Origin: Bdellovibrio sp. ZAP7
GTDB lineage: Bacteria > Bdellovibrionota_B > Oligoflexia > Oligoflexales > RGVZ01
Direction: 5' to 3'
DNA length: 64,000 bases
Assembly: GCA_945900755.1 (NCBI GenBank)
Contig: CAMDKS010000014.1
Coordinates: forward strand, 1-64,000
Shown: positions 26,057 to 35,517 of the stretch, piece after piece
How the letters are laid out: each line of letters opens with the position of its first letter
Position numbering within the stretch: the stretch's first letter is position 1
Notes under the pieces: generated by a model
Seen by the model: only the letters and a program-made list of their open reading frames with translations
Told to the model about the DNA's origin: nothing
The model's database searches: none
Program-made: the position numbers and the translations under genes

Positions 26057-27418
26057 GTGGCTTATAGCATCCAAAGCCTGATTCAGGAGATAATATCTCA
26101 AAACTATTGGAGAATTGATCTGTCGGCGTCAATGGACCCAGACGTTCAAAAAATTGGGTCTAGCCATCTCAAATATACGCCCAAGCCTATTGCACCGGCA
26201 GATTGTTTGGCGCCAGGAATTATAACCCTTCGAGGACCTCGTCGTTCCGGTAAAAGCATAGCCGTTAAACAACTGATATTGACATTAATTCAAGAGGAAA
26301 ATTGGGATCCAAATTCTATTCTGTGGTTTACCGCAGAAACGACGAGAACGATGGCTAATTTGGAAAGAATTATTATTGGTTTGGTAAAGGAGTGCAAACC
26401 TCGCATGCTTTGTATTGACGAGGTGTCGGGGGTTCGTGGATGGCAAAATGTGATTAAAAAGTTGGTGGACACCGGCACTCTGTCTGCATGTGTTGTCATA
26501 TTAACCGGAAGCTCTGCGTATGACATTAAAACAGGTTCTGAACGTATGGCTGGGCGTCGCGGAATGGTCGCAAATCCTGATCGTATTTTGTTACCAATGG
26601 ATTTCACCGATTTTTGTATCCAAGTGCGCCGTCATTTGCCAGATATGAATGACAAGGACCTCTGCCAACACTACTTGGTCTGTGGTGGCTTTCCTTTTCG
26701 TGTGAATCATCTAATCGACGACTTAAAGTCAGGGCGTGCTTTTGATCCGTTCAGCCAAATGCAGGTGCTGGATGATGTGTTTTTTTATGAAATTCAAAGA
26801 CGAAAACTTGATCGTTCTATAGCGCTTGAGGTTATGTCGCGTTTAGCTGCGAATGGATGTGGAGCTTTGAGTTATGAAGGATTTGCGAAATCCCTATCGA
26901 TTTCACGGGACTCTGTACGCCGATATCTTGATGCGTTGGGTGATGCTTTTCTTGTGGCGACCATTTCCAGCTATGATACTGGTGGCGGTAGAGTGGCTCC
27001 AAAAAAAGACCGAAAGTTTATTTGGATTGATCCAGCTTTAACGTACATGTCAAAAAGTCAGGGGCAAGGGCCAGAATGGGATGAAGCAAGTCGCGCGGAG
27101 CTATTGGTATTTGCATCAATGTTGCGACACTTTGAAAAACGCATTTGGGAGGGACTGTCTGCGCCACGAAATGTTTTTACCTGGAAAAGTTCGAGTGGAA
27201 ATGAAATTGATGTTCTTGTTGTTGATCGCTCCCAAAAGCTGTTATTTCCGGTAGAGGTCAAATGGCAGAATGTGATCAACGATTGGGACTTTCAGGTCAT
27301 GGAAAGGGCGTTTGGTAGGGGGGTTCTTGTCACTAAATCCTTTGAGAAGTCTAGGATAAAATCTCAAGCAGTGCCGTTGACTGAATTTTTGTTTCGTGGC
27401 GTTGGTCTGATCTGTTAG
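26057..27418 (+). CDS. Divergent AAA-type ATPase with DUF4143-like C-terminus (third copy)
   Basis: A 453-residue protein. Start GTG at 26057 after GGGGGG at six to eight bases. Walker A is IITLRGPRRSGKSIAV (about 55-70), Walker B PRMLCIDEVSG, sensor VVILTGSSAYD. A winged-helix-like stretch (LSYEGFAKSLSISRDSVRRYLDAL) precedes the nuclease-like end GNEIDVLVVDRSQKLLFPVEVKW. The order of parts is that of the other two ATPases (7657, 19184) though identity is low. IS remnant C lies just upstream and no IS end is found downstream. Role unknown. Confidence 0.85.
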   Translation: MAYSIQSLIQEIISQNYWRIDLSASMDPDVQKIGSSHLKYTPKPIAPADCLAPGIITLRGPRRSGKSIAVKQLILTLIQEENWDPNSILWFTAETTRTMANLERIIIGLVKECKPRMLCIDEVSGVRGWQNVIKKLVDTGTLSACVVILTGSSAYDIKTGSERMAGRRGMVANPDRILLPMDFTDFCIQVRRHLPDMNDKDLCQHYLVCGGFPFRVNHLIDDLKSGRAFDPFSQMQVLDDVFFYEIQRRKLDRSIALEVMSRLAANGCGALSYEGFAKSLSISRDSVRRYLDALGDAFLVATISSYDTGGGRVAPKKDRKFIWIDPALTYMSKSQGQGPEWDEASRAELLVFASMLRHFEKRIWEGLSAPRNVFTWKSSSGNEIDVLVVDRSQKLLFPVEVKWQNVINDWDFQVMERAFGRGVLVTKSFEKSRIKSQAVPLTEFLFRGVGLIC

Positions 27419-27431
27419 AACATGTGTATGT

Positions 27432-28001
27432 TCAAATTGCGTAACCCGTTTGATTTTTTTTCGTCACACCAAATATTAACGTGTTGCGAAATCGCCCATG
27501 AATATATCTATTTTCAATCAAATGGCCCTCGAGTCTGAGACCACATCGGGAGGCAACCGAAATCGACCGCAAATTATCTGGCTCACATCGAATTTCAACG
27601 CGGTGAAATCCTAGTTCAAAACATTTGTCGCGAAGATACTTCACCGCCTCAGTCACATAGCCACCCCCCTCAAATTCATGTCCTACCCAAAACAAAAGTT
27701 CGCAACAGCGGTGAGTCCAATTCACAGTATGAACGGCAATAGCCCCCAGGTAAACGCCATCTATGATCCGATAAATACCGTACTCGAAGGCCTTGTGACG
27801 TCGCCAGCTTGAGATCTCGCATCGAATATATTTCTTTTGATCATCAAGATTTTTCGCAGAAGCAACCGACGGCAAAAACCGTTGGAGGCGGCGACGCCCA
27901 CCATAAATCGCAGCAAACATCAGTGGTGCTGCACTGAGTGAAAGTCGTTTAAGCTTCAGTCGTTTACAGATGATCTGAGATGGCATTGACGCAGGCTTCA
28001 T
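27432..28001 (-). CDS. RimJ/RimL-type GNAT acetyltransferase
   Basis: A 189-residue protein with the order of motifs seen in protein-N-terminal or antibiotic acetyltransferases of the RimJ/RimL group: ICKRLKLKRLSLSAAPLMFAA, YGIYRIIDGVYLGAIAVH, LLFWVGHEFEGGGYVTEAVKY (motif A) and VEIRCEPDNLRSISVASRCGLRLEGHL (motif B). The substrate is not known. It is convergent with the third ATPase gene with a gap of 13 bases. Confidence 0.88.
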   Translation of the reverse strand: MKPASMPSQIICKRLKLKRLSLSAAPLMFAAIYGGRRRLQRFLPSVASAKNLDDQKKYIRCEISSWRRHKAFEYGIYRIIDGVYLGAIAVHTVNWTHRCCELLFWVGHEFEGGGYVTEAVKYLRDKCFELGFHRVEIRCEPDNLRSISVASRCGLRLEGHLIENRYIHGRFRNTLIFGVTKKNQTGYAI

Positions 28002-28135
28002 GGACTAAATTTCGCCTCCGAGTCCGCGAATACTAAAAGGTCTATTTCAAACTGTGAAAATCGATGTGTTCGGCGCAGATCGAGTGAATCATTGTTATGC
28101 CTGATGAGACCGACCAACCTAAATCCCATTTAACT

Positions 28136-28174
28136 TTTTAGAGCCAATACGCCTAATACGCATTGGCTCTAAAA
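28136..28174. repeat. Perfect 13-base inverted repeat
   Basis: Arms TTTTAGAGCCAAT and ATTGGCTCTAAAA with a 13-base loop. It lies between two genes transcribed leftward. The T run is before, not after, the stem on either strand, so it is not a normal intrinsic terminator. Confidence 0.7.
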
Positions 28175-28222
28175 CCAAATCGGGATCGCAGTTGTTGTAT
28201 TCATCCATTACGATGCGTCACT

Positions 28223-28900
28223 TCAAAATGCGTAGCCAATACCGACGTCAGCTCTAGGTATCACTGAAGCCGACGCATAGTCCTTCACCTTGTTTTCAGC
28301 TTCGGCCGTTACTGCCGTCGCTTCGCCGACTGGTGATGTGCTGTTTTTTTGCGTCACGTTGCTGTCCATGCCAACACCTAAACGAAGCAGCACGTTGCTG
28401 TCCCAGATCCACCGATATCCCGCTTCCAACCCAGGTGTAACACACCGAATGTCGTGATTTATCTTCTCGTCACGGTAGCTCCATTGACCACCAGCATGAG
28501 AATAGCCAATTTTTCCACCTGCATACCAGCTACCAGCTTCTTCAGGCGCCTCGTTGTACCTAACGCCTATATCCGCAGAATACCCACGAATACCTTCAAT
28601 CGCAGGTTCATCATCTTTTTGCGTTGCACCAAGCATCCCATTTGGCAAATTACTATCAAGTACATAGGCGTCAACAAACGTGGACACACTCCCCCTCGAT
28701 GACAGCTCAGTTCCAAGACCCACACTATTAAGTCCAGGCACGTTTGACAATGCGATTGGGTAAGGCTTTAGCTCCACGGACACCTCACTTGGCTTAAATA
28801 TGCCACGCTTAATAGATGAAACCTGAGAAAATGCCTCGCATGAAAAGAAAGCAAGTCCCACACAGCACAATTTATTCGCCGTTGTCATGTTTATCTTCAT
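28223..28900 (-). CDS. Probable outer-membrane beta-barrel protein
   Basis: A 225-residue protein. ATG at 28900 follows AAGGAGTGGGAA. Signal peptide ends near residue 23 (CCVGLAFFSCEAFSQ). The mature part has amphipathic strands with Gly/Tyr turns (YSADIGVRYNEAPEEAGSWYAGGKIGYSHAGGQWSY is the clearest stretch, in two strands) and ends in GIGYAF, with a terminal Phe for Bam insertion. A sigma-54 promoter lies 83 bases upstream. Function unknown. Confidence 0.72.
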   Translation of the reverse strand: MKINMTTANKLCCVGLAFFSCEAFSQVSSIKRGIFKPSEVSVELKPYPIALSNVPGLNSVGLGTELSSRGSVSTFVDAYVLDSNLPNGMLGATQKDDEPAIEGIRGYSADIGVRYNEAPEEAGSWYAGGKIGYSHAGGQWSYRDEKINHDIRCVTPGLEAGYRWIWDSNVLLRLGVGMDSNVTQKNSTSPVGEATAVTAEAENKVKDYASASVIPRADVGIGYAF

Positions 28901-28982
28901 TTCCCACTCCTTAAAAATGTAAATTTTTAAAATGATTCTCGAACCGCAATAGGACCACAATCCTAAAAAACATTTCCGTTCT

Positions 28983-28999
28983 TGCACGAACAGTGCCAA
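28983..28999 (-). promoter_or_regulatory. Sigma-54 promoter for the outer-membrane protein gene
   Basis: On the minus strand TTGGCACTGTTCGTGCA, with GG-N10-GC spacing. Expected start about 28972, leader of about 72 bases to the ATG at 28900. Confidence 0.7.
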
Positions 29000-29187
29000 C
29001 AACGTCACCATAAGCTAATTGGGATTCCATGCAATAGATGCACTATCATTTTAATGCTTAGAGCCAAATTCATAAGATATTTGCACCAATGGATCCTCGA
29101 CCCTTGAATTCAACCGATGAAGCAGGGGACACTTTCTGAAGGATTTTGCGCAACAAGCATTTTTTTGTACAGCCCAAAAATAAAGTT

Positions 29188-30366
29188 TCAATTCGCCATG
29201 AAATTTCCAATTTCACCAGATCGGACCATTGCGTCCTTATACCCAAGTTCTACTAACCGCCTAGAATAAGCTGGCTCAAAAAGCAAATAACTGAGAAGGT
29301 CGGCGCCCTCATGCTTGGGGCCAAGACCTCGCAAGAGAAATCTAATTGTTTTAGGCAAGGCTTGATCTTCCTCCTCCGCGATCGTAGCCAAATCCACAGA
29401 AGGATTGAGATACAAAAAAGGAATTTGACGCAACCCACTCTCATTTAGCGCGGTGGGCGAAAGAAGCGACACTGTGTGGTTGATTCGTTTTAGACGCTCT
29501 AAATCAGCTGCCGTAGCATCCATCATGACGCCATTTATGATAACCGAAAGAATTCTCGCAACACTTGGCGTAGATCTAAGTCCCCTACCCTTCGCCCAAA
29601 GACTCGATCGCCTACCATTTGCCCGAATATCGCTTTGCACACCGACAGCTATAATGCGCCCAGAACCTAAGTGAAGAGCAGGACTTATGGGTGCCAAATT
29701 GCGTAGGGAACCATCACCATAGTAGCCATCGTATAGCTTTACCGGAGGAAAAAAAAGTGGAATGGCCGATGACGCCATTACATGATCTGCTGCTAGAACA
29801 ACCTCATGACTAAGTCGCTCGCTTCTAGTCCACGGCACGACTCCGCCGCGCGTTTGAAAAAAAGTATTCACTTCCGACGTCGCATAATTTAATGCCGAAA
29901 CCGCAACTGAATCAATGATCCCGTTACGCATATTCTCTGCAATGCCAGAAAATTTAATTTTTGAATTCAAAAGATCACTAAGTGGATCAGTCACAAGAAG
30001 CGACTGAGGCACATCTCGATTTTGCGCATGCCCAGTGGCAATGTCATGGATCCATCCCCACCCAATTGTACTGAGACTTGCTAAGTCAGTCCTATAGACG
30101 TCCTCACTGCGAATATTGGACCACATGTTGGCGAGGTCTCGAGCAGCTGCCTGGGGGTCATTCGCGTTGGCTGCCAAAAAGCTAATATTTATTGCGCCGG
30201 AGCTGACTCCTGTGAGAATTTTAAAGGGCTGGTTAACACCGAAATTTTTAGCAATTTCGTAAAGACCCATGACGACTCCAGCTTGGTAAGCGCCGCGAGC
30301 CCCGCCTCCCGACAACACAAGGCCCAATGTGGACTTATCTTCCATCGAAGATAATGGCTTTTTCAT
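29188..30366 (-). CDS. Patatin-like phospholipase
   Basis: A 392-residue serine lipase of the patatin type. The oxyanion loop is LVLSGGGARGAYQAGV (about 16-31), the nucleophile elbow GVSSGAIN (Ser about 53-56), and the Asp of the dyad is in DGYYGDGSLRNLAPI (about 215-230). No signal peptide, so it is cytoplasmic or moved by a route that cannot be read from sequence. A C-terminal half of about 150 residues resembles the DUF3336-free bacterial patatins. Its ATG overlaps the stop of an upstream small gene (ATGA), so translation may be coupled. Confidence 0.92.
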   Translation of the reverse strand: MKKPLSSMEDKSTLGLVLSGGGARGAYQAGVVMGLYEIAKNFGVNQPFKILTGVSSGAINISFLAANANDPQAAARDLANMWSNIRSEDVYRTDLASLSTIGWGWIHDIATGHAQNRDVPQSLLVTDPLSDLLNSKIKFSGIAENMRNGIIDSVAVSALNYATSEVNTFFQTRGGVVPWTRSERLSHEVVLAADHVMASSAIPLFFPPVKLYDGYYGDGSLRNLAPISPALHLGSGRIIAVGVQSDIRANGRRSSLWAKGRGLRSTPSVARILSVIINGVMMDATAADLERLKRINHTVSLLSPTALNESGLRQIPFLYLNPSVDLATIAEEEDQALPKTIRFLLRGLGPKHEGADLLSYLLFEPAYSRRLVELGYKDAMVRSGEIGNFMAN

Positions 30367-30623
30367 TCACGCTCCATCCCCCAATCCCACACAATGGTAT
30401 CTATCATAATGGGGCTAGCAAAATACGTGCCGCATTCAGGAACACAACCGCAATGGTATTCGAGTGAATTGTCCATGTTGGCTGCGGCAATCGACACAAT
30501 AGGCGCAAAAAAACACAATCTGAGCTGATGGATTCCGCGAATGCGCTCATTGGTAGACGGTAGATTGAGTACGGCGATGGCATGACAATTGCATCCGACA
30601 AAAACGGGAACGTGTCGTTTCAA
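30363..30623 (-). CDS. Possible small protein upstream of patatin
   Basis: 86 residues from a TTG at 30623, or a few more from ATT at 30629 which lies six bases after AGGAG. Its TGA overlaps the patatin ATG. It has six Cys, two as GCNCH and two as CGCVPECG, which could bind metal. I do not recognise it. The overlap and the ribosome site favour a real gene, the rare start codons argue against. Confidence 0.4.
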   Translation of the reverse strand: MKRHVPVFVGCNCHAIAVLNLPSTNERIRGIHQLRLCFFAPIVSIAAANMDNSLEYHCGCVPECGTYFASPIMIDTIVWDWGMERE

Positions 30624-30691
30624 ATCAATCGAAAACTCCTAAAATTGGGTACACATTAAAGGTGACATAGCTCGCCAAAGGGAAGGATTTC

Positions 30692-32083
30692 ATGGATAAG
30701 GTTTACAGTGAAACTCAGAAATTACAGGCGATCATCGACACCTCAAGCGAGTTAAAAGAGTATGATGAAGACTATGGCGATGTCCTCGACTTTGTCGGTG
30801 ATGCGTCCGTTGTCCTGCTGGGCGAAAGTACCCGCGGAAGTCTGGAATTCTATCGGACGCGAGCCAATATAACCAAAATGTTGATCCAAAAGAAGGGATT
30901 CAAAGCGGTCGCTGCGACGTATGATTTTTCCACAAGTGAGCGGTTAAATAATTTCGCTCAAATGGACTCTTCCATGGTCTCTCATAAGAACTCCAAAACA
31001 ATAGGTCATAAAAATTACGCAGACTTATTTTCAGCGCAGACTACGCCGTTTCCGAGTTGGATTTTCGAAAACAATGAGATGGCTAAATTCTTTTCCTGGC
31101 TTCGGACTCACAACGAGGGTTTCCATGCCCAATCACATAAAATTGGTTTTTATGGCCTTGACCTCTACAACTTCTACGACTCCGCAAGCCAGGTTATTAA
31201 GTACTTTGATCATCTTATCCCTTCAGCAGCTGCCGCAGCGCGAAATGTGTTTGCGAGTTACGAGATTTTTGGGACAAAATCGAGTAGGTCTAAACGTGAT
31301 AGCCTCCTAAATCTTGGATCTTCACTTGAATCCGCAAGTGTATCAAGGCTAGTAGAACGCCTCAAAAATCAACCCGCTTATCTGCAAATTGAGGACGGCC
31401 CCGCTGTCGAGGGTGAGTTTTTGAATCGAACGCAAAAGCTAAGAGTTATAGCAGGGGCCGAGAAATTTTACAGGTGCATGCTTCGTAACAAGATCTCATT
31501 TTGGGAGCTTCGTGATTCCCATATGGCAGAAGCACTTCAGAAAGTCCGACAAAATCTTGAACATCGCGGCGAATCGCCTAAGGTCGTCGTCTGGGCTCAC
31601 AATTTCGACTCTGGAGATGCCCAAGCGACAGAGCTGTCGCGGCTGCGTGAGGTTAACTTCGGGCAACTTGTAAAGCATTCCTACGGCCACGAGTCCGTTT
31701 CCATTGGACTCACGACGTACGTCGGAACCGTTACGGCATCCTCATCGTGGAATGGCGCAGCAGAAACTAAGGTGATTCCGCCTGCTCCATCAACATCCTA
31801 CGAGTACTTGTTTCACAAGACAGGAATTCCACGATTTTTCTTGGAAATGAAGCACGACTCCGAGGCAACGCATGCATTGCGTGACCCTCAAAATGAGATG
31901 GTGATAGGTGCGCTGCTTGCACCAAGGGCCATGCGTGCCAACCAATTCTTCAGTGCATCCATTCCATTTCAATTTGACGCCATCGTTCATATCGATCGCA
32001 CTCGAGGACTAGAAAACTTAGAGGGTGCGGCAGCAGAAAATTTATTTCCAGCATCGCCCATACATGACGAGGCTCGTACATAG
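30692..32083 (+). CDS. Erythromycin-esterase-family protein with changed active-site residues
   Basis: A 463-residue protein with GGAAGG before the ATG. The family pattern is clear: VVLLGESTRGSLEFYRTRANITKMLI (about 40-65), FYGLDLYNFYDS, FWELRDSHMAEAL and VVVWAHNFDSGDAQ. However, the His of the G-E-A-T-H-G signature, regarded as the general base in Ere enzymes, is Arg48 here, and the Glu of the A-V-E-A-D-W motif is Thr76. The downstream His of WAHN is kept. Hydrolysis of macrolides is therefore unlikely; many family members have unknown substrates. No signal peptide. Transcribed alone. Confidence 0.82.
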   Translation: MDKVYSETQKLQAIIDTSSELKEYDEDYGDVLDFVGDASVVLLGESTRGSLEFYRTRANITKMLIQKKGFKAVAATYDFSTSERLNNFAQMDSSMVSHKNSKTIGHKNYADLFSAQTTPFPSWIFENNEMAKFFSWLRTHNEGFHAQSHKIGFYGLDLYNFYDSASQVIKYFDHLIPSAAAAARNVFASYEIFGTKSSRSKRDSLLNLGSSLESASVSRLVERLKNQPAYLQIEDGPAVEGEFLNRTQKLRVIAGAEKFYRCMLRNKISFWELRDSHMAEALQKVRQNLEHRGESPKVVVWAHNFDSGDAQATELSRLREVNFGQLVKHSYGHESVSIGLTTYVGTVTASSSWNGAAETKVIPPAPSTSYEYLFHKTGIPRFFLEMKHDSEATHALRDPQNEMVIGALLAPRAMRANQFFSASIPFQFDAIVHIDRTRGLENLEGAAAENLFPASPIHDEART

Positions 32084-32213
32084 TGCATCTGCGGCCGGAA
32101 TCTCTAAATACAGGCACTCACTCCACAGATTTTCATTTGTCCTCTTAACGACTCTGATTGTCTACAGCATTCTCAATTTTTCAATTGATTGACTAAATTA
32201 AAAGGGGCCTAAC

Positions 32214-32798
32214 ATGATCCATGCATACAACTTAGAAAATACAAATAGTTCTTGGAATGACGCGATAGAAGCCATCTCGAGTCATCGCGGATGGTTCACG
32301 GCCGCAGGCCTCCTAATGATGGCGGCCGGCCTTGCTGGCGCATACTATGCCACAGCAACAACGGTAATTTCGATGACATTTCTCGGATTTTTTTTGATTG
32401 TAGGTGCATTCCTACATTTTGCTCAGGGAATCGCTAGTCGGCATTGGAGTATATTTCTAATTCAAACTCTGGTGGCAGTTCTTTCCTTTATCACTGGCGT
32501 AATTACCCTACAACAACCTTTAGCCGTTGCAGGAACCATCACGCTTTTGATGGCCATTTTCTTTTTGACCACTGGAATCATTAAAATTGTGACCGCGTTA
32601 GTGGTACAAATGCCGAAATGGGGGTCGTGGGTACTCAACGGGATTGTCACAATGGTTCTTGGATTTATGGTCCTAAATCAATGGCCTGTTTCAGGGATCT
32701 GGGTCATCGGCACATTTCTTGGAATAGACATTTTACTGCATGGGGCATCCCTCGTATTTCTCGGATCAACAATCGGGCGTCAAGCTAACGCCCTTTGA
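32214..32798 (+). CDS. HdeD/DUF308-family membrane protein
   Basis: A 194-residue inner-membrane protein with AAGGGG before the ATG. Six hydrophobic segments (GWFTAAGLLMMAAGLAGAYY, TVISMTFLGFFLIVGAFLHF, IFLIQTLVAVLSFITGVITL and three more) arranged as three hairpins, as in HdeD, which protects enteric bacteria from acid. The exact role is unknown and stress protection is only by analogy. Confidence 0.88.
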   Translation: MIHAYNLENTNSSWNDAIEAISSHRGWFTAAGLLMMAAGLAGAYYATATTVISMTFLGFFLIVGAFLHFAQGIASRHWSIFLIQTLVAVLSFITGVITLQQPLAVAGTITLLMAIFFLTTGIIKIVTALVVQMPKWGSWVLNGIVTMVLGFMVLNQWPVSGIWVIGTFLGIDILLHGASLVFLGSTIGRQANAL

Positions 32799-33096
32799 TT
32801 GTAGTCTCATCCATTCGAGCTATTTACTTCATGGTGCATGCAGGACTGATGCAGATTTCATCTTTGCCTTCTATCATTATTAAAAAATCTATTTCTGCAT
32901 TACTTGCTGGGCAGCTTGATTGGGAAGTCTATTCAATAAAAGGATATTTTGCTTCAGTCCATATTTTGAAAAATCAGATTTATATGTTGAGAACAAATTT
33001 TGATGGATGGCACGGGAACCACATGCAAAAATTCTATTCGCCCGACAGGCATAGAAAATGAATGCTCCGAAATGACGAATTCTAATTACATTCAGC
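32799..33096. other. Non-coding stretch before IS remnant D
   Basis: About 300 bases with no supported gene. An open frame overlapping the stop of the DUF308 gene has no ribosome site. Nothing else is seen. Confidence 0.4.
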
Positions 33097-33381
33097 TGTA
33101 CTACCGCTTTATTATGCTGTCCGCTTAAAACTGGTGATTAGACCGTCCACTTCAAGCGTCTTGGAGTATCGAATCGCGAGAATTGGAGTCCGTCGACTTT
33201 CTAAGTGGATGACTTGAGTCGGTGTTTTACCGTTGATTCCTTGGTGCGGGCGGCGTCCGTTAAAATATTCCTTATAGCAAATAGACAATCGTCGAATACA
33301 AGTGTCTTTGAGACACCCATATTTTGCTAAATTTCTCGCCCATACACGCACAAAGTGCGAAAAGCCACGATCGCAATTCAA
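33097..33381 (-). mobile_element. Insertion-sequence remnant D (right end)
   Basis: The right end (TGTACTACCGCTTTATTATG) and the last third of the transposase gene are present on the minus strand; the left end and N-terminal part are missing. More than 60 bases of the end match remnants B and C. The left limit at about 33381-33411 is not sharp. Confidence 0.8.
33112..33381 (-). pseudogene. C-terminal fragment of a DDE integrase-type transposase
   Basis: About 89 codons. YKEYFNGRRPHQGINGKTP is the typical end of the integrase core (Y-x-x-x-R-P-H-Q-G-I pattern), followed by AIRYSKTLEVDGLITSFKRTA and the stop. The catalytic DDE residues would lie in the missing part, so it is dead. Confidence 0.85.
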
Positions 33382-33543
33382 TTTACCAAGTGTTCAATAA
33401 ATGAGTGACCAAAATTTTGAAACCCCTCGACGTCCAGAGCAAATGGAGGAACCTAGTGATTTATGGTGCTTAAGCCCGAGATCCATGTGGAATAAGACCT
33501 TTCAGGCATATCGCTAGCGTTTTCGTTCCTGCGACTAACGATA

Positions 33544-33560
33544 TTGGCACAGGATATGCA
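33544..33560 (+). promoter_or_regulatory. Sigma-54 promoter for the Ala-Glu-repeat histidine kinase
   Basis: TTGGCACAGGATATGCA with GG-N10-GC. Expected start about 33571, 24 bases before the GTG at 33595 and just before its GGAGG. This excludes a longer reading of the gene that would begin inside the promoter. Confidence 0.75.
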
Positions 33561-33594
33561 CCGGACTAGGTGCAAGAATCTGCGGAGGCTTCTA

Positions 33595-35511
33595 GTGGAA
33601 AACATCTCCTCTGAAAATACAATGCCAATCAAGAATGGCGGCATTCTGGTTAACGCCTCAAATGCTGACATCGAGGCACTGCCCTATCAAAACCCACTTC
33701 CAGAAAAAGATTCGGCTGAGGCTGAGGCTGAGGCTGAGGCTGAGGCTGAGGCTGAGGCTGAGGCTGAGGCTGAGGCTGAGGCTGAGGCTGAGGCTGAGGC
33801 TGAGGCTGAGGCTGAGGCTGAGGCTGAGGCTAAGACGGCCGCGGCCGCTGAAGCGGTTGAAGCCATTAGGAAAGCAGCAAACGTCGCGCAAGACGTTTTA
33901 GCTTTAGCCGCAGCGAACGCAGTTGAGGTCGTGAAATTAGCTCACAAAAAAAATATCGAAGAGTTGCTCGATATTTTTGAAAAGGCGACCTCAGCCGCAG
34001 CTAGCGCATGGGAAAATAAAGGACTTTCTGATTTTCTAGAGGTGCTTGCAAAGACCTCAGACGCCTATATAGTAGCAACCACTGCAGCGGCGAATACGGC
34101 AGCAAAGGGAATGATCGCCAAGTCCATACTTAATGAACAAGCTATAAAATTTGCTAGTTTGCTTGCGGCTGCACAGTTGGCCGTCGAGTCGCATAACCGA
34201 CAGGCCAATCGCGCCATTCTCGCTCAGAAAGTTGCGATGGCTTCCAAAGTAGCCGCCGCTGCGAGGGCCCTAGCGATCGAAACGTCTGCAAGAAAAAGCC
34301 AACAAGAATTTATTGCCCACGTGAGCCACGAAATCAGAACTCCGTTAACATCGATTATCGGACACGCAAAAATTATGGCACAAATTGATCCTAAAACTCC
34401 ATTCTCCGCTGAACACAGGGAGTGGGTGCATTCCATTCTCCGCGGCACAGAACATCTGCAACAGATCATAAATGACATTTTAGATTTATCAAAAATCGAA
34501 GCCGGAAGAATCGAAATAGACTCTCGACCTGCTGACCTTCGCCAATTAATGAATGACGTCAAAAGTATGCTGTACGACACTGCTGCAAAGAAAGGACTCG
34601 ACTTTTCTATTGATGTCGATAAGTCTGTACCAAGCCTCCTCACGACTGATAGCTTGCGTCTAAAGCAAATTCTCATCAACATTATCGGCATTGCAATAAA
34701 ATTCACAAACCAAGGCGGCATTGATATTCATGTTGGATTTCAAAAAGGCAACGGTGACGCCTCCGAATCGATACTGGCGATTGCGGTTAGCGACACTGGG
34801 GTGGGGATGACCCCTCAACAGATATCGAAAATTTTTACACCATTTGCTCAGGGAGACAAGTCAATCAATAGGACATTTGGTGGCACAGGTCTTGGACTTG
34901 CAATATCAAAAAAATTGGCCAATTTGTTAGGGGGAAACCTGGTCGTTTCTGACAGCACAATTGGTAAAGGCAGCACATTCACCCTTACGGTGCCTACCAG
35001 CTCTGTCGCGGCCTCCGATCCCACGGCCTTGGCTAGAGAAATGGCTCAGAGACCGGAGAACATTCAATACATTAAACCGCCAGTAGACAGCCTTAAAGGA
35101 ATGAAAATTCTAATTGCCGAAGACAGCGAAGACATTGTGGCTTTGGTGCTGCTCCTCCTTCGTTCACAGGGAGCGCTCGTTGACTCTGCGGAAAATGGTG
35201 AAAAGGCCATTCAATCCTGCCACAACAATCAATATGATCTCGTTCTCATGGACATTCAAATGCCTGTTTTAGACGGCATTCAGGCCATGAAAAACCTTCG
35301 TCAGGAAGGATACCTCGCCCCGATCGTCGCCATGACCGCCCAGGCTTTGAACGGTAACCGACAACAATTTCTCGATCAAGGTTTTACCGATTACATTTCA
35401 AAACCGATCGACTTCCAACAGCTGCTGAGTCTTGCCCAGCGGTACAAACGACCAGCTCAAACATCAGCAACCTCGACCGTTGATCTCCTAACATCACCCG
35501 TGACCACGTGA
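33595..35511 (+). CDS. Hybrid histidine kinase with Ala-Glu repeat and defective N box
   Basis: A 638-residue cytoplasmic protein. Start GTG at 33595, six bases after GGAGG. Residues 41-80 are Ala-Glu repeats; 80-238 are an Ala-rich helical region with no membrane segment and no known sensor fold. HisKA with [15 protein letters not shown] is at about 240-305, HATPase about 345-465 (SDTGVGMT and [14 protein letters not shown] intact), receiver about 503-620 ([11 protein letters not shown], acceptor in [13 protein letters not shown], Lys in YISKPID). In the N box the sequence is [12 protein letters not shown]: the second Asn, which contacts Mg-ATP, is Ile366. The other two hybrid kinases here keep it. 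Kinase activity is therefore doubtful. It is convergent with a CBS protein. Confidence 0.9.
   Translation: MENISSENTMPIKNGGILVNASNADIEALPYQNPLPEKDSAEAEAEAEAEAEAEAEAEAEAEAEAEAEAEAEAEAEAEAKTAAAAEAVEAIRKAANVAQDVLALAAANAVEVVKLAHKKNIEELLDIFEKATSAAASAWENKGLSDFLEVLAKTSDAYIVATTAAANTAAKGMIAKSILNEQAIKFASLLAAAQLAVESHNRQANRAILAQKVAMASKVAAAARALAIETSARKSQQEFIAHVSHEIRTPLTSIIGHAKIMAQIDPKTPFSAEHREWVHSILRGTEHLQQIINDILDLSKIEAGRIEIDSRPADLRQLMNDVKSMLYDTAAKKGLDFSIDVDKSVPSLLTTDSLRLKQILINIIGIAIKFTNQGGIDIHVGFQKGNGDASESILAIAVSDTGVGMTPQQISKIFTPFAQGDKSINRTFGGTGLGLAISKKLANLLGGNLVVSDSTIGKGSTFTLTVPTSSVAASDPTALAREMAQRPENIQYIKPPVDSLKGMKILIAEDSEDIVALVLLLLRSQGALVDSAENGEKAIQSCHNNQYDLVLMDIQMPVLDGIQAMKNLRQEGYLAPIVAMTAQALNGNRQQFLDQGFTDYISKPIDFQQLLSLAQRYKRPAQTSATSTVDLLTSPVTT
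33715..33828 (+). repeat. Hexanucleotide microsatellite (GCTGAG)19
   Basis: Nineteen perfect GCTGAG units plus one altered (GCTAAG). They encode Ala-Glu dipeptides near the N-terminus of the kinase, a likely single long acidic helix. Length changes stay in frame. Confidence 0.97.
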
Positions 35512-35517
35512 GCTAGA

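Noticed and set aside
32795-33061. Open frame of 88 codons overlapping the DUF308 stop
   Set aside because: TTG start without ribosome site, no recognisable sequence, borders an IS remnant.
33347-33361. A 15-base match (inverted) to 47985-47999, possible shared activator site
   Set aside because: It lies in transposase coding sequence, and a few 15-base matches are expected by chance in 64 kb.
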